Positions 12,480 to 24,075 are shown, counted from the stretch's first letter. The stretch: DNA of 64,000 nt from Phellopilus nigrolimitatus (GCA_021029095.1 JAJOHG010000008.1:744001-808000); one strand, 5' to 3'. Notes: generated by a model from the sequence alone, not told the origin. Translations and numbers: made by a program.

Positions 12480-12999
12480 TACTTACTTCTATAAATGCAG
12501 AAACCGGCCCGACCCTCATGATCTGACAGTACCCGGGCCACTAGCAGTCTACAACACTACATCGTGATTGCAAGTGATAGGATTTATCAGTTTATCATTG
12601 ATCCCATAGTTTTTTGAATAAAATGAAATCGAAAATCCCCAATGACGCGCACGAATTACTTTAGATTCTACAATAAAAATAACTTCTGACTTGTGGATCG
12701 ATAGTGCATAAATTTGTGGCTGCTTCGTGCCTCGCACCAGCCTTGACTTCATTTCATTCGACTCGGTAGTCCTTTTGCATGCTTACAAGTGGACATGTTT
12801 TCATCTATAAGTTCTCATAAAGCATTTTCGGTATGACCGTATCGAAGAGTAGTGACTCGGAATGCGAGTGGTTATAGATCTGCAAGCCATATAACTACTT
12901 TACGTACTGTGCGGAAATCGGCAAATTAGGTCAACAACCTTCCATATTAAGTAGGTTTAGCACGGCAAGCGCCGCCTTCACAGCCGCTGAATTCGATGC
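12480..12999. other. intergenic between orphan gene and duplication copy B
   Basis: AT-rich 3' flank and spacer. No gene, RNA or repeat is recognised. Confidence 0.4.
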
Positions 13000-14960
13000 A
13001 ACCGTCTCTTAATGATCTAAATTTAGAACCAGAAGGAAATCTGAATATGTTATCATATTGATTTTATTCAGTTGGTTCCCATTACCTAGGCCAGGTGTAG
13101 ATCTTCGAAGTACATTCGCATCAGGACAGGCGTGAAGGGGTTCAGTCACTATGGCCAGCCGGGCTTCTACAGCACACCATGTACAATACGCGTTCTCTGG
13201 CCGCACTCAAACACACCTGGTTTATCGTTCTTCATTTCATTTCTGTGTGTTCTTCGGCTTCCTCTGATGTACACACCTTACCGACTTACCGATACCTCCC
13301 TCCTGCGAGCCCAGACTGTCCCCGGGATTCTTCCTGAAATTGCACTTTCCTGCCCTTATATAACCGCGCAAGAAAAAAAGAAGTATGCAGCTGATTTCTG
13401 CGCTATTGCCGTGCCTAACAACTGTTTCAGCACTGAGGGCAACATGACACACGCAGATCTGAAGCCCGTTCTGGCCCGCGAACCTGGCCGCGTTACTGTC
13501 AGCGAGCTCATTGAAAAGATCGAAGAGCATAATCGCCCGTTCAAGTCTGTTCAAACTGCTCTGTGTGGAATGCAGGAGAGCTTGAAGAAGTCCGCATTTC
13601 ACGGGTGTGTTCAGAAGTACCTAGGATTGTGGGGGAAGTACTATGATGTCTGTTAGATCTCTTTCAACAATCCTTTCGATTTTTTCTGACTTACTTTCGT
13701 AGAGGAGTCAGACATTGACCACGAGGTCACAGTTTATTCTCCAGCTGTCTATCGCTTTCATAGACGGCGAGTCCCATTCGTTTCTACTTTCGACTCTTTG
13801 TGGCTGACTCCGACGAATGTGCCCGACCAGAGTTCCTGGTCTCGTACGGCACTGACTACTTTAGTTTCTTCGAAGACCCTACTATTGAAATTCGAAAAAA
13901 GCAAATCAGGATTCTGCAGGACATATTCGTATGTCTCGCATCTCCATGAGCATCATGCATCATGGAAAAGCAAAGTTGAGAAAGTGGTTCACAGAAGGCT
14001 GCTGTACTCAACAAACATGCGATCTCTTTGAGATTAGACTTTTTGTTGCTCCGGGAAGACGTCTCTGACTTCTCGAACAACATGCGGCAAGAATTCGATA
14101 ATGAGAAGACCGTATTTGTTGAGAAGACAAAAGAGTCGATCGTCGCCTTAAACACTAAAGCACGGACGTAAGGAAATCTGCTTTGTAGTTTCGTAACAAA
14201 TCAATGTTCATTTACAAATTTCACAGACAACTTAACAAGGTAAAGGCTCCATACCGTTTCTTCAACCTCAATGCATTGATACATGATTGGTAAAGGGCGC
14301 CTTCTCGACTGTCGTGAGTGATGTAGGTATGGGTATGGTAGGCTTCTGGGGTCGGTGCGCCGGTGGTAAGTCGGAACAGCATATGGCGAGCCTCCGATCA
14401 CGCTTACTGAATGATTTATTGAGGGAGCCTGCCTCTGGGTCGGAGGAGCGATCGCAACGTACGCGTATACAGGCAGTAAGTGCATTTTCAGATGATATTG
14501 AGCACAAGCATTGACTTGAATTATAAGAGGCGTTGATCACTAAGTTAGGCTGCTGGAGGAAGAACTCGACCGTGAAAGAAGCAGAGGCTCATAGCAAAGT
14601 AGTCGTCGGCAGCTTGACGTCATGCGAGAAGACAATCGGAGGCATAGGCGAGAGCTAGGGAAGTTCGTGGAAAGCTGGCAGGAGGTAACGAACCATGTCC
14701 TCTCCGTCGCGAAGCCCGAGTATGACAAGCGGGCCTACAGATCCACGATTTCCTAGAAGGGGTCAACAGGCAACTAGAGCTTATGCGAACGAACGATTTT
14801 GACGATCCGGTACTGCTGGTACGATTGATCGCCCTCGTTTCCCTTTCCTGCGCTCTGCTAAGCATTGCATTGGGAAATTTGCAGCAAATGCTTGACAGGC
14901 GGTTGGAGACGCTGGTTAGAATGCTTATGGACATGCGCGGGTGCTTGACACCGCCGATGA
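13000..14960 (+). repeat. tandem segmental duplication, copy B
   Basis: Diverged copy of 9585-11520 in the same orientation. Promoter, exons and introns align along the length with many substitutions and small indels. Accumulated frame breaks in this copy (see the pseudogene entry) indicate that copy A is the maintained one. Confidence 0.8.
13357..13363 (+). promoter_or_regulatory. TATA box of copy B
   Basis: TATATAA about 80 bases upstream of the ATG at 13444, conserved with the copy A promoter. Confidence 0.4.
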
Positions 14961-14974
14961 AGCAACTGGTGTAG
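13444..14974 (+). pseudogene. decayed tandem copy of the 10039 gene
   Basis: Same order of segments as the 10039 gene: helical N-terminus (VSELIEKIEEHNRPFKSV), long charged helix, hydrophobic stretches (near 14300-14345 and 14420-14470), and charged helices to the end. Compared with copy A there is at least one frame change in the second segment (around 13795-13805). A one-base loss near 14655 brings a stop into the helix after the hydrophobic region. The final segment (14880-14974) still reads open and ends in a different tail. It could yield only a truncated product, so I call it a pseudogene, unless these breaks are sequence errors like those suspected elsewhere in the window. Description only; no repaired reading is given. 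Confidence 0.65.
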
Positions 14975-15484
14975 TTACGCTGAGGCGTTTTTTGTGCTAG
15001 GAGCGGCTTGTTTCCTTAGCTTAGATTTTATGTGTTTCAGCGCGCAGATTTGTGCATATATTGTTGTCTAGAGCTCACGAGAGCTGAGCAATGTCTGTAG
15101 CCAAGCAAAGAAAAAGGAAGGGTTGAGTTTAACGCCGTCATTTGCAAAGTACCATGTGGAAAAAAAAGGCTTTGTGGAAAGCGCAATAACGAGACAGCGG
15201 ACTTGAGAGCGTGTTTTCCCGAAAAAATTTCCGGAAAACAAGTTCATGAGCTAGATTTTTGACGAGTGCTCGGGCGATGCACGCAGACGAGACAGAATCC
15301 TCGGCCATGGGCTTCCGGAAACCGTTCTCACTTTTGCCGTCCACGGATTCACGGAAAGACAGCGCTCGTAAGTAATGACCATGACAGTGACACTGACAGT
15401 GACCAAGGGCTACACGTGACGGAGTGTGACAGTGACATGCATCGTGAGCCGAATCACTGCTTTCCCTTCGACGTGCATCGAACC
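14975..15484. other. intergenic, promoter side of swc5
   Basis: Base composition becomes more GC-rich toward swc5. At 15383-15440 there are several spaced copies of GACAGTGAC, possibly regulatory or a short decayed repeat. No gene is seen. Confidence 0.4.
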
Positions 15485-16518
15485 ATGTCCACACTCAACA
15501 GCGCAATATTCGACGACGCCTCCGACGACGACGAGGAGAACGACCCCGACTTCTTCCCGGAGAACCAGTCGGGTAGGCGCCACTCTTCGCCGCAGGCGCA
15601 GGGAGACTGACTGACGCGGCAGAAAGCGAGGACGAGCGCGAGCGCGGGGTTGCGGCTCCCGCAGCGGACCCGGAGGACAGCGCAGACAGGGAGGCGGCGC
15701 GCACAGCGCAGGAATCGTGAGCCGGTTCCGCTCATTCTTTTCTTTGCGGTGGTGGTGCGAGAGTGCTGCTGACCTGGCCCCGTCGTTACTATCCTATAGA
15801 GCGCGCGCAGCACTCTGGGCGAGCTTCCAGACGGCCGTCGCCAGCCCTGGTACACGCTCTCCGACGGCCTCCGCGCAGGGCCCCCGGCTCGTGACGGTCG
15901 AGAAGAAATACAGGTTCGCAGGCGCGCTCGTAACGTGAGTCCGTCCCCCGCGCTCTTTACCAAACCGACATTAACGGTGTGGTTTTGACCTCAAGGGAAA
16001 TAGTGGAAGTCCCTGAGGACTCGGAGGACGCGAAGAAGTGGCCGCTGCTGCGGTCGCCTGCGCCTGCGCCGCAAGAGGCCGGTGCCGCAGCGCCCGAGCC
16101 CGCGCCGCCCCCGACAGCGCGCTCCCCGAGAGATGCGTCCGCGTCCGCTACTGTCGAGTCGCCCGCCGGGCCGTCGACGGTGCGCGTGCCTGCGGCTCCA
16201 CCATCCTCAGATACGCCGCCGCTGGGCGGGCAGGCGCGCCCGCGCCCGGGGCCGCGCCGGCCGAAGACGGCGCTCGCGGCGCCCCCCGCGCAGGGCAAGC
16301 CCAGGAAGCTCAGCACACTCGAGAAGTCGGCGATGGACTGGCGTGCGCACGTCGCCGGCGCCGGCGCGGGGCCGGCGGAGGCGGAGGGCCTCGCGGACGA
16401 GCTGGAGCGCAATAGGCGGGGCGGCGGCTTTCTGGAGAAGGTCGCGTTCCTGGAGCGCGTTGGCGAGCGCCGGGAGGAGCTATTTGAGGGCGGGCGGAAG
16501 AGGCGGAGGAAGGGGTGA
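15485..16518 (+). CDS. swc5: SWR1 chromatin-remodelling complex subunit Swc5 (BCNT/CFDP1 family)
   Basis: Swc5 is part of the nuclear SWR1 complex, which exchanges H2A for H2A.Z. Four exons join in phase: 15485-15572, 15623-15716, 15800-15934 and 15996-16518. The N-terminus is strongly acidic (DDASDDDEENDPDFFPE), the histone-binding feature of the family. Exon 3 contains an aromatic segment ending in TVEKKYRFAG. A Pro/Ala-rich linker follows. The C-terminal BCNT-C domain is clear: KLSTLEKSAMDWRAHV, then GGGFLEKVAFLERVGERREE, and a basic end. Length (about 275 residues) fits fungal homologues. Third positions are almost all G or C, far more than in the accessory genes to the left. Confidence is high from BCNT-C; the first exon is less certain because the acidic region is poorly conserved. 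Confidence 0.9.
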
Positions 16519-18999
16519 GCGGGGTTTTTGCGTGTGGTGTGTGGTGTGTTTGGGCTGGGGTTTATTGTAGCTGATGTGCGTTTTTTTTTGTCGAGATTTG
16601 ACGTTGAGATGGAGGTTCATTTATGTTATTTAGTAGGTTATATTTGAGCGGATGTATAAAATAAATGGGCGGTTTTTTCCGGACGTTTGAACTGCAGTGC
16701 AGCAGGTTTTGCTACCAGCTAAACCCCATTGCGTTACACAACTCTGTCGGCCGCGCGCACGTGTGCGCGCGCGGGGACGGAAGAAAACACGAGACCCGAA
16801 ATGGGACGCGACGACGACGGCGACGATACGGAGAGACAAGAAATAACACCAGCGCCAGGTGTATGAAGCGCGGGTGTTCCTGGGCCGTGTCAAATCCGCG
16901 TTGTTTCTTAACTCGACGTACATGTACATAAACCAGCCCGACTGGATGCAAGGACGCGCGGATGCGCGTCGCGTGCTCCGCCCGTCTGTGCGCCCGCCCG
17001 CCCGCCCGCCCGCCGACACGCGTTATGCATATGCGCGGCGTGCCGGGGACCAGCAGATTAATATTCGACGACTGCGTGTACATACGTGGTTATTGTGTAT
17101 GATTAAGCGAGCAGACCGACGTCGCCGGTGTCGGCGGGCAGCAGCACGAGCAGCGCGGTGCGGGTTTGTGTTCGGGGTTGGTCGAGCTGCTGCTGCTGGT
17201 GATGGTGGTGGTGGTGGTGCTGCACGGGGCGCATGCGCCGGGCGGTTGGTGTTGGATGGACGGCTGGCGCGTGCGGGGCGGTGCGGCGATATGCATGCAT
17301 ACATCGTAACGTACATGTTGTACATACGCACTCCCCCTGTGCGTGTTATTCGACACTGATAAGCAAAATGCTCTCGTCCTTTTATATAATAGCACCTATA
17401 ACCGGAAACTGTTCTCAACAGAAAGTATGATTGCGCTGTGAGCTTCATATATGTGTAACCTCAAGCCTACGTGTCTAGATAGTGCAGTAAAGACACTGCT
17501 AGTCAACAGATTACGGAACAGTAAATTCCAAGCCTGCTCTGGAAGTATGTAGTGCCTTCCGTTATTCAGTTTAGTCTCAGTATGTGTACGATTATCATAT
17601 TCCATTCCAATTGCCTTGCGCCGTGGTCTCAGACAATCAGTTTAAAGGTCGAAGATAAGGTATTCATCGGGGTGCTTTACTTTGTAATGCGCATGGTACA
17701 AATCATAAAATCGACAAACTCTGCTATTCTCTCCTTTCTTCCTCCTTCGACCGGGCAGTTTCCACAACATGATACTGCCGAGAACGGCAGAAAATGTCAG
17801 TACATGGTTTTAGGAGCGTACTGCGAGCGGCAAATAACACACCATGAGATGACAGCAAGAGCCATAAGGGTCCAAGTCAGACATAGGAGTCTTGCGATGT
17901 CATACGGCATCCCCGGAAATACAGGAGGCTGACGCCGCTGACAGCGCAAGGCTAGACAGCGGCTTGCTTCGACTGGACATCCGAACAGCGCCAACTTCCG
18001 CGCAGCAGACCTGTCTGCCACCCCGCCGACAGCGCGCAGCTGGACGGGGCTGACTCCATCGGTCTAGCTACATTACGGAAGTCGAGGGCTGGCTCCGTAC
18101 GACGTGAACTTCCGCGGCTATTCGCCAGCAGACCTGTCCGTCTCCGCTCCATTGGCGGCCGAAACCGGGCGGAGCTGAGACCACATCGGAATGCCACATT
18201 ATGGAAGTTGAGAGGTCGCCCGAGTCGACGGACGGCGAAACACAAGGGTCTTGATCGGTCGTACCATGAATACAGCGAGGAGTGATGTGTGGCGTATGGG
18301 AGAAAGACTCGGGCAGGGTACTGCTAGGCGGGGATGTGTCTGAGATGGGAAGAGATTAGTGTTAAGGAGGTATGCCATCGAGTAACTACTTACATTCAAG
18401 AAGCGACATTATCATTCAGCCCTATGAATGGGCCAAAAGAGTACAAGGATAGTCATTGACGAAGAGATGGTCGCATTGGGTGATCATGATGAAGTGTGCT
18501 GGTTCGACTGGCGGTAGTTAGGTGGCACACGCTGCTCAACGAGACGTCAGGGAAAGCTGCGATGAGTGGAAGAGAGCTGCTTACCTGGAGTAATGAGCGA
18601 CATACGGTGGAGTCCTCATACTGAAATAGGAGCTTTTCTCCAGAAGAAGTGGTGGTAGGAGGGAAAGAGAGGCTGACGGTTGAGGGCGCGAAGGGTCGCG
18701 ACTTTATGCGGTCCAAGACAAAGTTCGAACTCCGATATAGCACGTGATAGACTACTAGACCTTTTTCGGCGCTGACTTGACTTTTTCGGGCGTGTTGCAG
18801 ATCTTCGACTTCTACACAGTTCGAGATCCCTTGTTAGACCTTTTCTTATTAAAAGTCGAGTTATCTCACCGCGAATCCACAGGCAGATAGTATGGCACAT
18901 TTCCCATCATTTTACAAATCACTGTTTTCCATATAACATACCATATCCACCCGTGAATAGAGAAGGCGGCAGTCTGCCCTCTGCCGGGACGTAACATAC
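16519..18999. other. gene-poor GC-rich then AT-rich stretch with simple repeats
   Basis: After the swc5 3' end, 16730-17340 is GC-rich with a CCCG run (about 16990-17012) and a GGT run (about 17203-17218). Overlapping open frames here are composition artefacts. 17400-17930 is AT-richer without features. 17985-18240 holds two diverged tandem copies of a unit of about 140 bases, marked by AACTTCCGCG and CAGCAGACCTGTC. 18250-18999 shows only short open frames. Confidence 0.45.
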
Positions 19000-19347
19000 C
19001 TTGCACATCCGAGCTCCCGCTCCAGCAGCAACGACCGCGACCGTTGTGCTTACATTGAACGTGTTCTTTCCATCGCCTCCTGTACCAGCAATATCAACGA
19101 AGAAATCTTCATCTTCACCTTCTATGTCTATCTTCCGAGCCCGATTGAGCAAGTTCTTTGCCGCCGCTGTCAGCAACTCATGTCGTCTTTATATGCGTTT
19201 TACGTGCAGCGCAGTCGGGAGCGCGCCGATCTGCACAGTGAAGAGATGGTCGAGCGTGAGCTGAGGGTCTGCAGCCAGAAAGAGTTCAAGACTATTGACA
19301 AGCTTTGATAACAACGGCTGTAATGCCTCTGAATTAAAGATGGACAT
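19000..19347 (-). pseudogene. 5' relic of anthranilate phosphoribosyltransferase (trpD/TRP4 type)
   Basis: The minus strand encodes the N-terminal part of the tryptophan pathway enzyme that joins anthranilate to PRPP. The helical start (ALQPLLSKLVNSLELFL) and the PRPP-binding glycine loop are plain: [18 protein letters not shown], then [13 protein letters not shown]. Two breaks are visible. An in-frame TAA at 19189-19191 stands where the family has an acidic residue before the conserved Arg-Arg. After the donor-like site at 18999 no continuation (HGNRASSS-type motif or later domain) can be found in the next kilobase. A short internal stretch is also missing before IGALPTALH. This is a truncated, nonsense-mutated copy; a working gene must lie elsewhere. 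The reading frame is otherwise well preserved, suggesting recent origin. Confidence 0.85.
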
Positions 19348-19614
19348 TGTTATATGAGAGCGGCTCGCCACCTCTCGCAGAGATTCTAGACAGCTATGAT
19401 GGTTGCAGACAAACCTTAAGTCTTCCACAAACCCGGTAATGATGATGCCCAAAAGTGCTAATCGTCAAAACTCGAAATGTTCTTCTTGGCCTTCCCAGTC
19501 GAGACCGTGAAACATGGCAGTTTTGAGATTAGTTTTGACGAGAGCAATGTCAGAAAAAGATGCAAACGACGTTTCGTCGGGGAGAAATGCCATTCCGCGT
19601 CGAGTCGCGTCACG

Positions 19615-20123
19615 TCACACAACTAATTTCCTTTTGTAGTAGCAATGTGTGACGCCGCGATAATAACTCGGGACTCTTGCGTGGTCCAGCGTCACGAGAT
19701 TGCCCATCCAGCGTTCTGACTCGTAAATCGAGCTCCACACACCACCGATCTCATGCATCTGACGGGCCCCGTCCGCTCCCTCCTTCGCTGAACGACGGTG
19801 AAGCGCGCGCATATCTGGCATCTTCACCACCAAGCTCACCGCAGCTTCACGCGCGCGAGGTCGTTTCGCATGTGCTTCAGTTTCTCCCTTCGTGCATCGC
19901 GCTTGATTGCTTTGCGGATTCGCTTGTACCCATAGTCCGTCTCCTGCGTCATCAACACCGCTGCGCGGGCACGGGCAGTCTTCTCGGTGCATCTCGCAAA
20001 AAGCGTCGTAAATGTGGATTTGGGACTCTGAGTTGCTATTGCTGCCATCTCGGATTCGCACACACGCACAAAAGCGTCAGGAACGTAGATTTCGGGGCGC
20101 GGGGGGAGCGAGTAGTGCGACAT
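19615..20123 (-). CDS. hypothetical ORF, possibly two exons or a relic
   Basis: Minus-strand frame of 95 codons from 20123 to 19836 (starts MSHYSLPPRPEIYVPDAF, ends in a basic helix KRDARREKLKHMR), overlapped by a second frame continuing to 19615. A donor GTGAGC follows the basic helix, and an acceptor lies about 80 bases on, but the joined phase does not clearly favour either frame. The product would be small, basic and helical. No family is recognised. It could equally be debris of the same decayed region as the trpD relic. Confidence 0.3.
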
Positions 20124-21259
20124 GGTGAGAAGTGGGATGAAAGCGAAGCGGGGGTTAGGCTAGCGAAGTCTCGATGAGAAGATGACGGTGAAAGGTCAAG
20201 CGTCTTTGCTCCCATATTTTAGCTACTGCCTGCTTATAAGCTTCGTTCAATCGACTGGTCCAAGACGAAACAACATCCGCTGTTCTAATGCGCGTGGTCT
20301 GGATTCTAATTCTTTATCACGAAATTTTTAATTCCCAAGCTCGTGCTTATGTATCGTTCCTGGCTTTCGAATGAAGTTGGGCTGACTTAACCAGGCTTCT
20401 CGCGATGGCACTATCATTCTGATTCCCTCGAACATGAAACGGAGGCTTGTTTTGACGACGGGATTCTAGCGTTTAGCCTTCACGAAAAACGTCACACCAC
20501 TCAGGCTGCTAGCCTCCGAAGCTAATATCCGAGGCCTAGTTTAGATTTTAGACTGCAGTCCTTTTGATTGGATAAAACGCACTTCTCGACAAGGACTGCG
20601 TCTCTTTTCCTTGCTCGGATTCCAACCCTCAATATCCGAGGGCCAGTTTGTTTGTCTCATTAGACAAAGCTCGGAAGACGGTCCTGCTGCGTTGCATAGC
20701 TCATGGAGAATTACAAATAGATTTCTACATTGAGCGCTACGCACTGCTCGGAGCTGAAGTCTACCTATTAATAACTCTTGCATCTTACATTGTACACGCC
20801 GCTGCCTCCTGGAATTAATATCTGAGGGCGAACTCTACCTCCCGTCAATTGAGATGCGGACCGCTGGGCTTGGTTGAGAAGATTAACGATGCGTCTAGCA
20901 ATCTGCATTCCCGTTGAACTGCTTCAGTCGTGCTGATCACTGATGTCCTTTAAAAGTCCCCCAAAGAGACAGTGTATCTTCCGTGTGCGATTGACTTCAT
21001 GGTTTCCCGTCACTTTATATGAGAAGGATTCGGCTTGCGCGTGCCCAACTTCTTCCTCTCTGCGTGTGGCTGGTATCCAATTAGGAGATACGGCGGCCTC
21101 GAGGCCGTCCGCTATAAAGCCATAGCTTTAACTTCTATTCAGTCCCTCAATAAACTATAGCCTCCTCATCTCCCTACTCCACCCCCCCCCCCCCCCCCCA
21201 TCTCCCTACTCCACCCCCCCCCCCCCCCCCCGCTTTCCAAGAACTAGCGACACGCCAGA
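20124..21259. other. intergenic, promoter side of glutamate decarboxylase
   Basis: No convincing gene. Contains the duplicated poly-C tract at 21182-21231 immediately upstream of the decarboxylase start. Confidence 0.45.
21182..21231. repeat. duplicated poly-C tract
   Basis: Two runs of about 18 C separated by ATCTCCCTACTCCA; the same CATCTCCCTACTCCA also precedes the first run. This is a short tandem duplication of spacer plus C-run, 28 bases before the ATG of the decarboxylase, so it lies in the 5' leader or core promoter. Run lengths are likely to vary or to be missized. Confidence 0.75.
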
Positions 21260-23839
21260 ATGCCTTTCTCGCGCCACAGTCAGTAAAAAATTATTTCCAG
21301 CAGAATTATACACTGACTGATATCCTTCTGGTCACTCACAGTCGACGCGGACCTTGTCATTGAGCAGTCCAAGGAGCATCCGCACGAGAAATACTTTGGG
21401 AACCAGGCGCGGACAGCCATCCATCAGAGCTGGTCTCGCGATGAAGACGCCCAGACCATTCCTAAGTATCAGCTGCCAGACGTCGGCATCCCAAGCAAAA
21501 GCGCCTACAAGCTTCTTCACGATGAGATGAATCGTGGATTACGCTTATTTTTCTTATGTCAATCCTAGTAACTGACATTCGACTAGTTGATGGAAATCCA
21601 ACCCTTAATCTTGCATCCTTTGTACATACCTGGATGCCAGAGGAAGCGACCAAGTTGATTATGGAGACTATCAATAAGTACATTTCTAGTTTTCCACTAT
21701 TTACCTTTTTCTTTCTGATTTGATTTTTCAGGAATGCCGTCGATCTTGACGAGTACCCCGCATCGCAGACGATCCACAATCGTTGCATCTCCATGAGTAA
21801 GTGTCCAACCCTAACTTGATATGTAATCATCTCGCGAACTTCATCTCCTTTCAGTTGGACACCTTTGGAACGTTCCCAGAGACTGCAACGCTCTCGGTAC
21901 CGCGACAGCTGGTTCATCTGAGGCAATAATGCTAGGTGGTCTCGCGATGAAGAAGCGCTGGCAGGAAACGCGCAAGGCCACCGGAAAAGATTATTTCTAC
22001 CCGAACATTGTCTTCGGCGCCAACGCGCAAGTTGCGCTTGAGAAGTTCGCGCGCTACTGGGACGTGGAGGCACGGCTTGTGCCCGTGCACGCGCAGACGG
22101 ACTTCGTCATGCACCCGTTCGACGCGCTCAAGTATATTGATGAGAACACGATCGGTGTCATGGTCATCATGGGAAGCACGTACACAGGCCACTTCGAGGA
22201 TGTGCAGCTTATGAGCGACCTTCGTAAGCCTTCTTTAATATTTTAATTTACATATCATGTATATGCTAATGAACACTTAGTGGACGATTTGCAAACCCGC
22301 ACGGGACTTGACATTCCCATTCATGTAGATGCAGCCTCAGGCGGCTTCATCGCTCCCTTTGCCTATCCGAACTTAAAATGGGCCTTCGACGTCCCGCGTG
22401 TAGTGTCTATAAACACGTCCGGACACAAGTTTGGGCTCGTTTATCCGGGCCTCGGCTGGATACTTTGGAAAGATGAACACTTCCTCCACAAGGATCTCAT
22501 GTTTGAGCTTCGTACGCGTCTTAACCTCAACTCGTATTCGCTCAAACATTAATCAGCAATAAATATCAGACTATCTCGGCAGCACCGAGTATTCGTACAC
22601 GCTCAACTTTTCCAAGCCCGCCGCGCCGATTATCGCCCAGATGTACAACTTCCTCAACCTCGGATTTGAGGGCTATCGCAAAATCGCCTTCAGGGACTTG
22701 CGCAACGCTCGCCTTCTCTCACGCGCACTTGAGGGGACGTACTTCAAGGTTGATTTATTATTATTATTAAGCAAACGCCTTTTACATCTGACTTCCAAAC
22801 GATATTTCGCAACCAGGTTTTGAGTAACGTTCACCACCCAGCATCTCCCGAAAACGTAGAGAGTCCCTCTAAGAAGACAGTATCTGCTAAAAAGCATGCC
22901 GCGACGGACGAGGATGATCCCGAGTACTACCAGCGCGGCCTCCCAGTGGTTTCCTTCAGGTGCCTGATTTTATTGATTAATCAATATTCATTTACCACAT
23001 TGCTTATTTTATCTTTCATTTTTGTGTGGTCCTGGAGCAGGTTCTCCAACGAGTTCAAACAGGAGTATCCGCATATCCAGCAGGTGTGGGTGCAGACGAT
23101 CTTACGTGCGAAAGGGTGGATTATGCCCAACTACGGCGCCCCGCCCGCGGAAGAAAAGACAGAGATGTTGCGCATCGTGGGTGCGTCTCAATCACTCGTC
23201 AGATTACTCCTGCACTTGCTCACTTTCTCGCAAATCACTATTATATGTAAACTACGACGTGCCGCAGTCCGCGAATCATTAAGCGCGGACCTCATTGAGC
23301 GCCTCATCGCCGATATTCTCGAGACGGTTGAGGCCCTGAGAGCTACGTCCCCGCCCTCCCCATTATTGTCTTCAAAAAATTCTCTCCCGCCTTTCACTTC
23401 GCCTTCAAATCACAACTCCTTGCCTTCATTCAAACCGCTTCCGCTTCCTCTCTCAAAAACTTCTTCACCGAGGTCTTCGTTCGTTTCCTCCGCAAGTTCC
23501 GCGCTGTTTTCAACTGTTCGCGCCGTCACACACACTGCTGTGTCCCTCTTCTTCCTAGATCCTTTCCAGGCCCTTCCGTCCTATATCCCTACTTCCCATC
23601 CTCTCTCCCGCCTCCTATCCAACCTACCCCTTACACATTTAATCGCGCCCCACCTCTCCAATGACAGAAACTCCGATGCTAACTCGGAAAGCGCAGTGGG
23701 TGGTGCGTCATCGATGCTCACTGCCTCGACGGGTAGTGGCGTGAACCAGCCGGACCGCAAGCATGGGAGGCCGAATCAGAAGAATTTCGCCGACGGGGGC
23801 GTGGGGATTGGGCAGAGTACCTATGCCAAGCAATGCTGA
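21260..23839 (+). CDS. gad1: glutamate decarboxylase (PLP-dependent)
   Basis: Converts glutamate to GABA and CO2 in the cytosol, the entry to the GABA shunt. About ten exons with short introns; the first is only 19 bases (21260-21278), joined to 21342 onward. Family blocks in order: [75 protein letters not shown] (cofactor-binding Asp), and [19 protein letters not shown] with the PLP lysine. These are followed by [20 protein letters not shown] and the C-terminal domain ([26 protein letters not shown]). After that point the frame runs on for about 170 residues rich in Ser, Pro and Leu before the stop, ending TYAKQC. This is much longer than the short regulatory tail of most homologues. Catalytic residues are all present. 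Identity is certain; the long tail needs transcript support. Confidence 0.95.
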
Positions 23840-24075
23840 GGATGCATTCTTTTGTTGTATGCACTCCCTTTTGGTCTTCTCTCGGTTTTATCTCAACGAT
23901 GGGGATTTGCTTAAATAGCATCATATTTATGCGCAAGTGGCGTAGTAGCGGTGCATGTACTTTACAGTGAGTTTTGTCCAGTATAATTATAGATGTCTGT
24001 TTTTATTATATAAATATGCAGGGCGTGTGTGCACGTTGTAAGTCATAACCTGTCGTGAAATAGAAATACGCAAGC

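Noticed and set aside
16859..17448. Long ORFs over the CCCG and GGT runs downstream of swc5
   Set aside because: Translate to His, Pro and Arg homopolymers on opposite strands. These are repeat artefacts.
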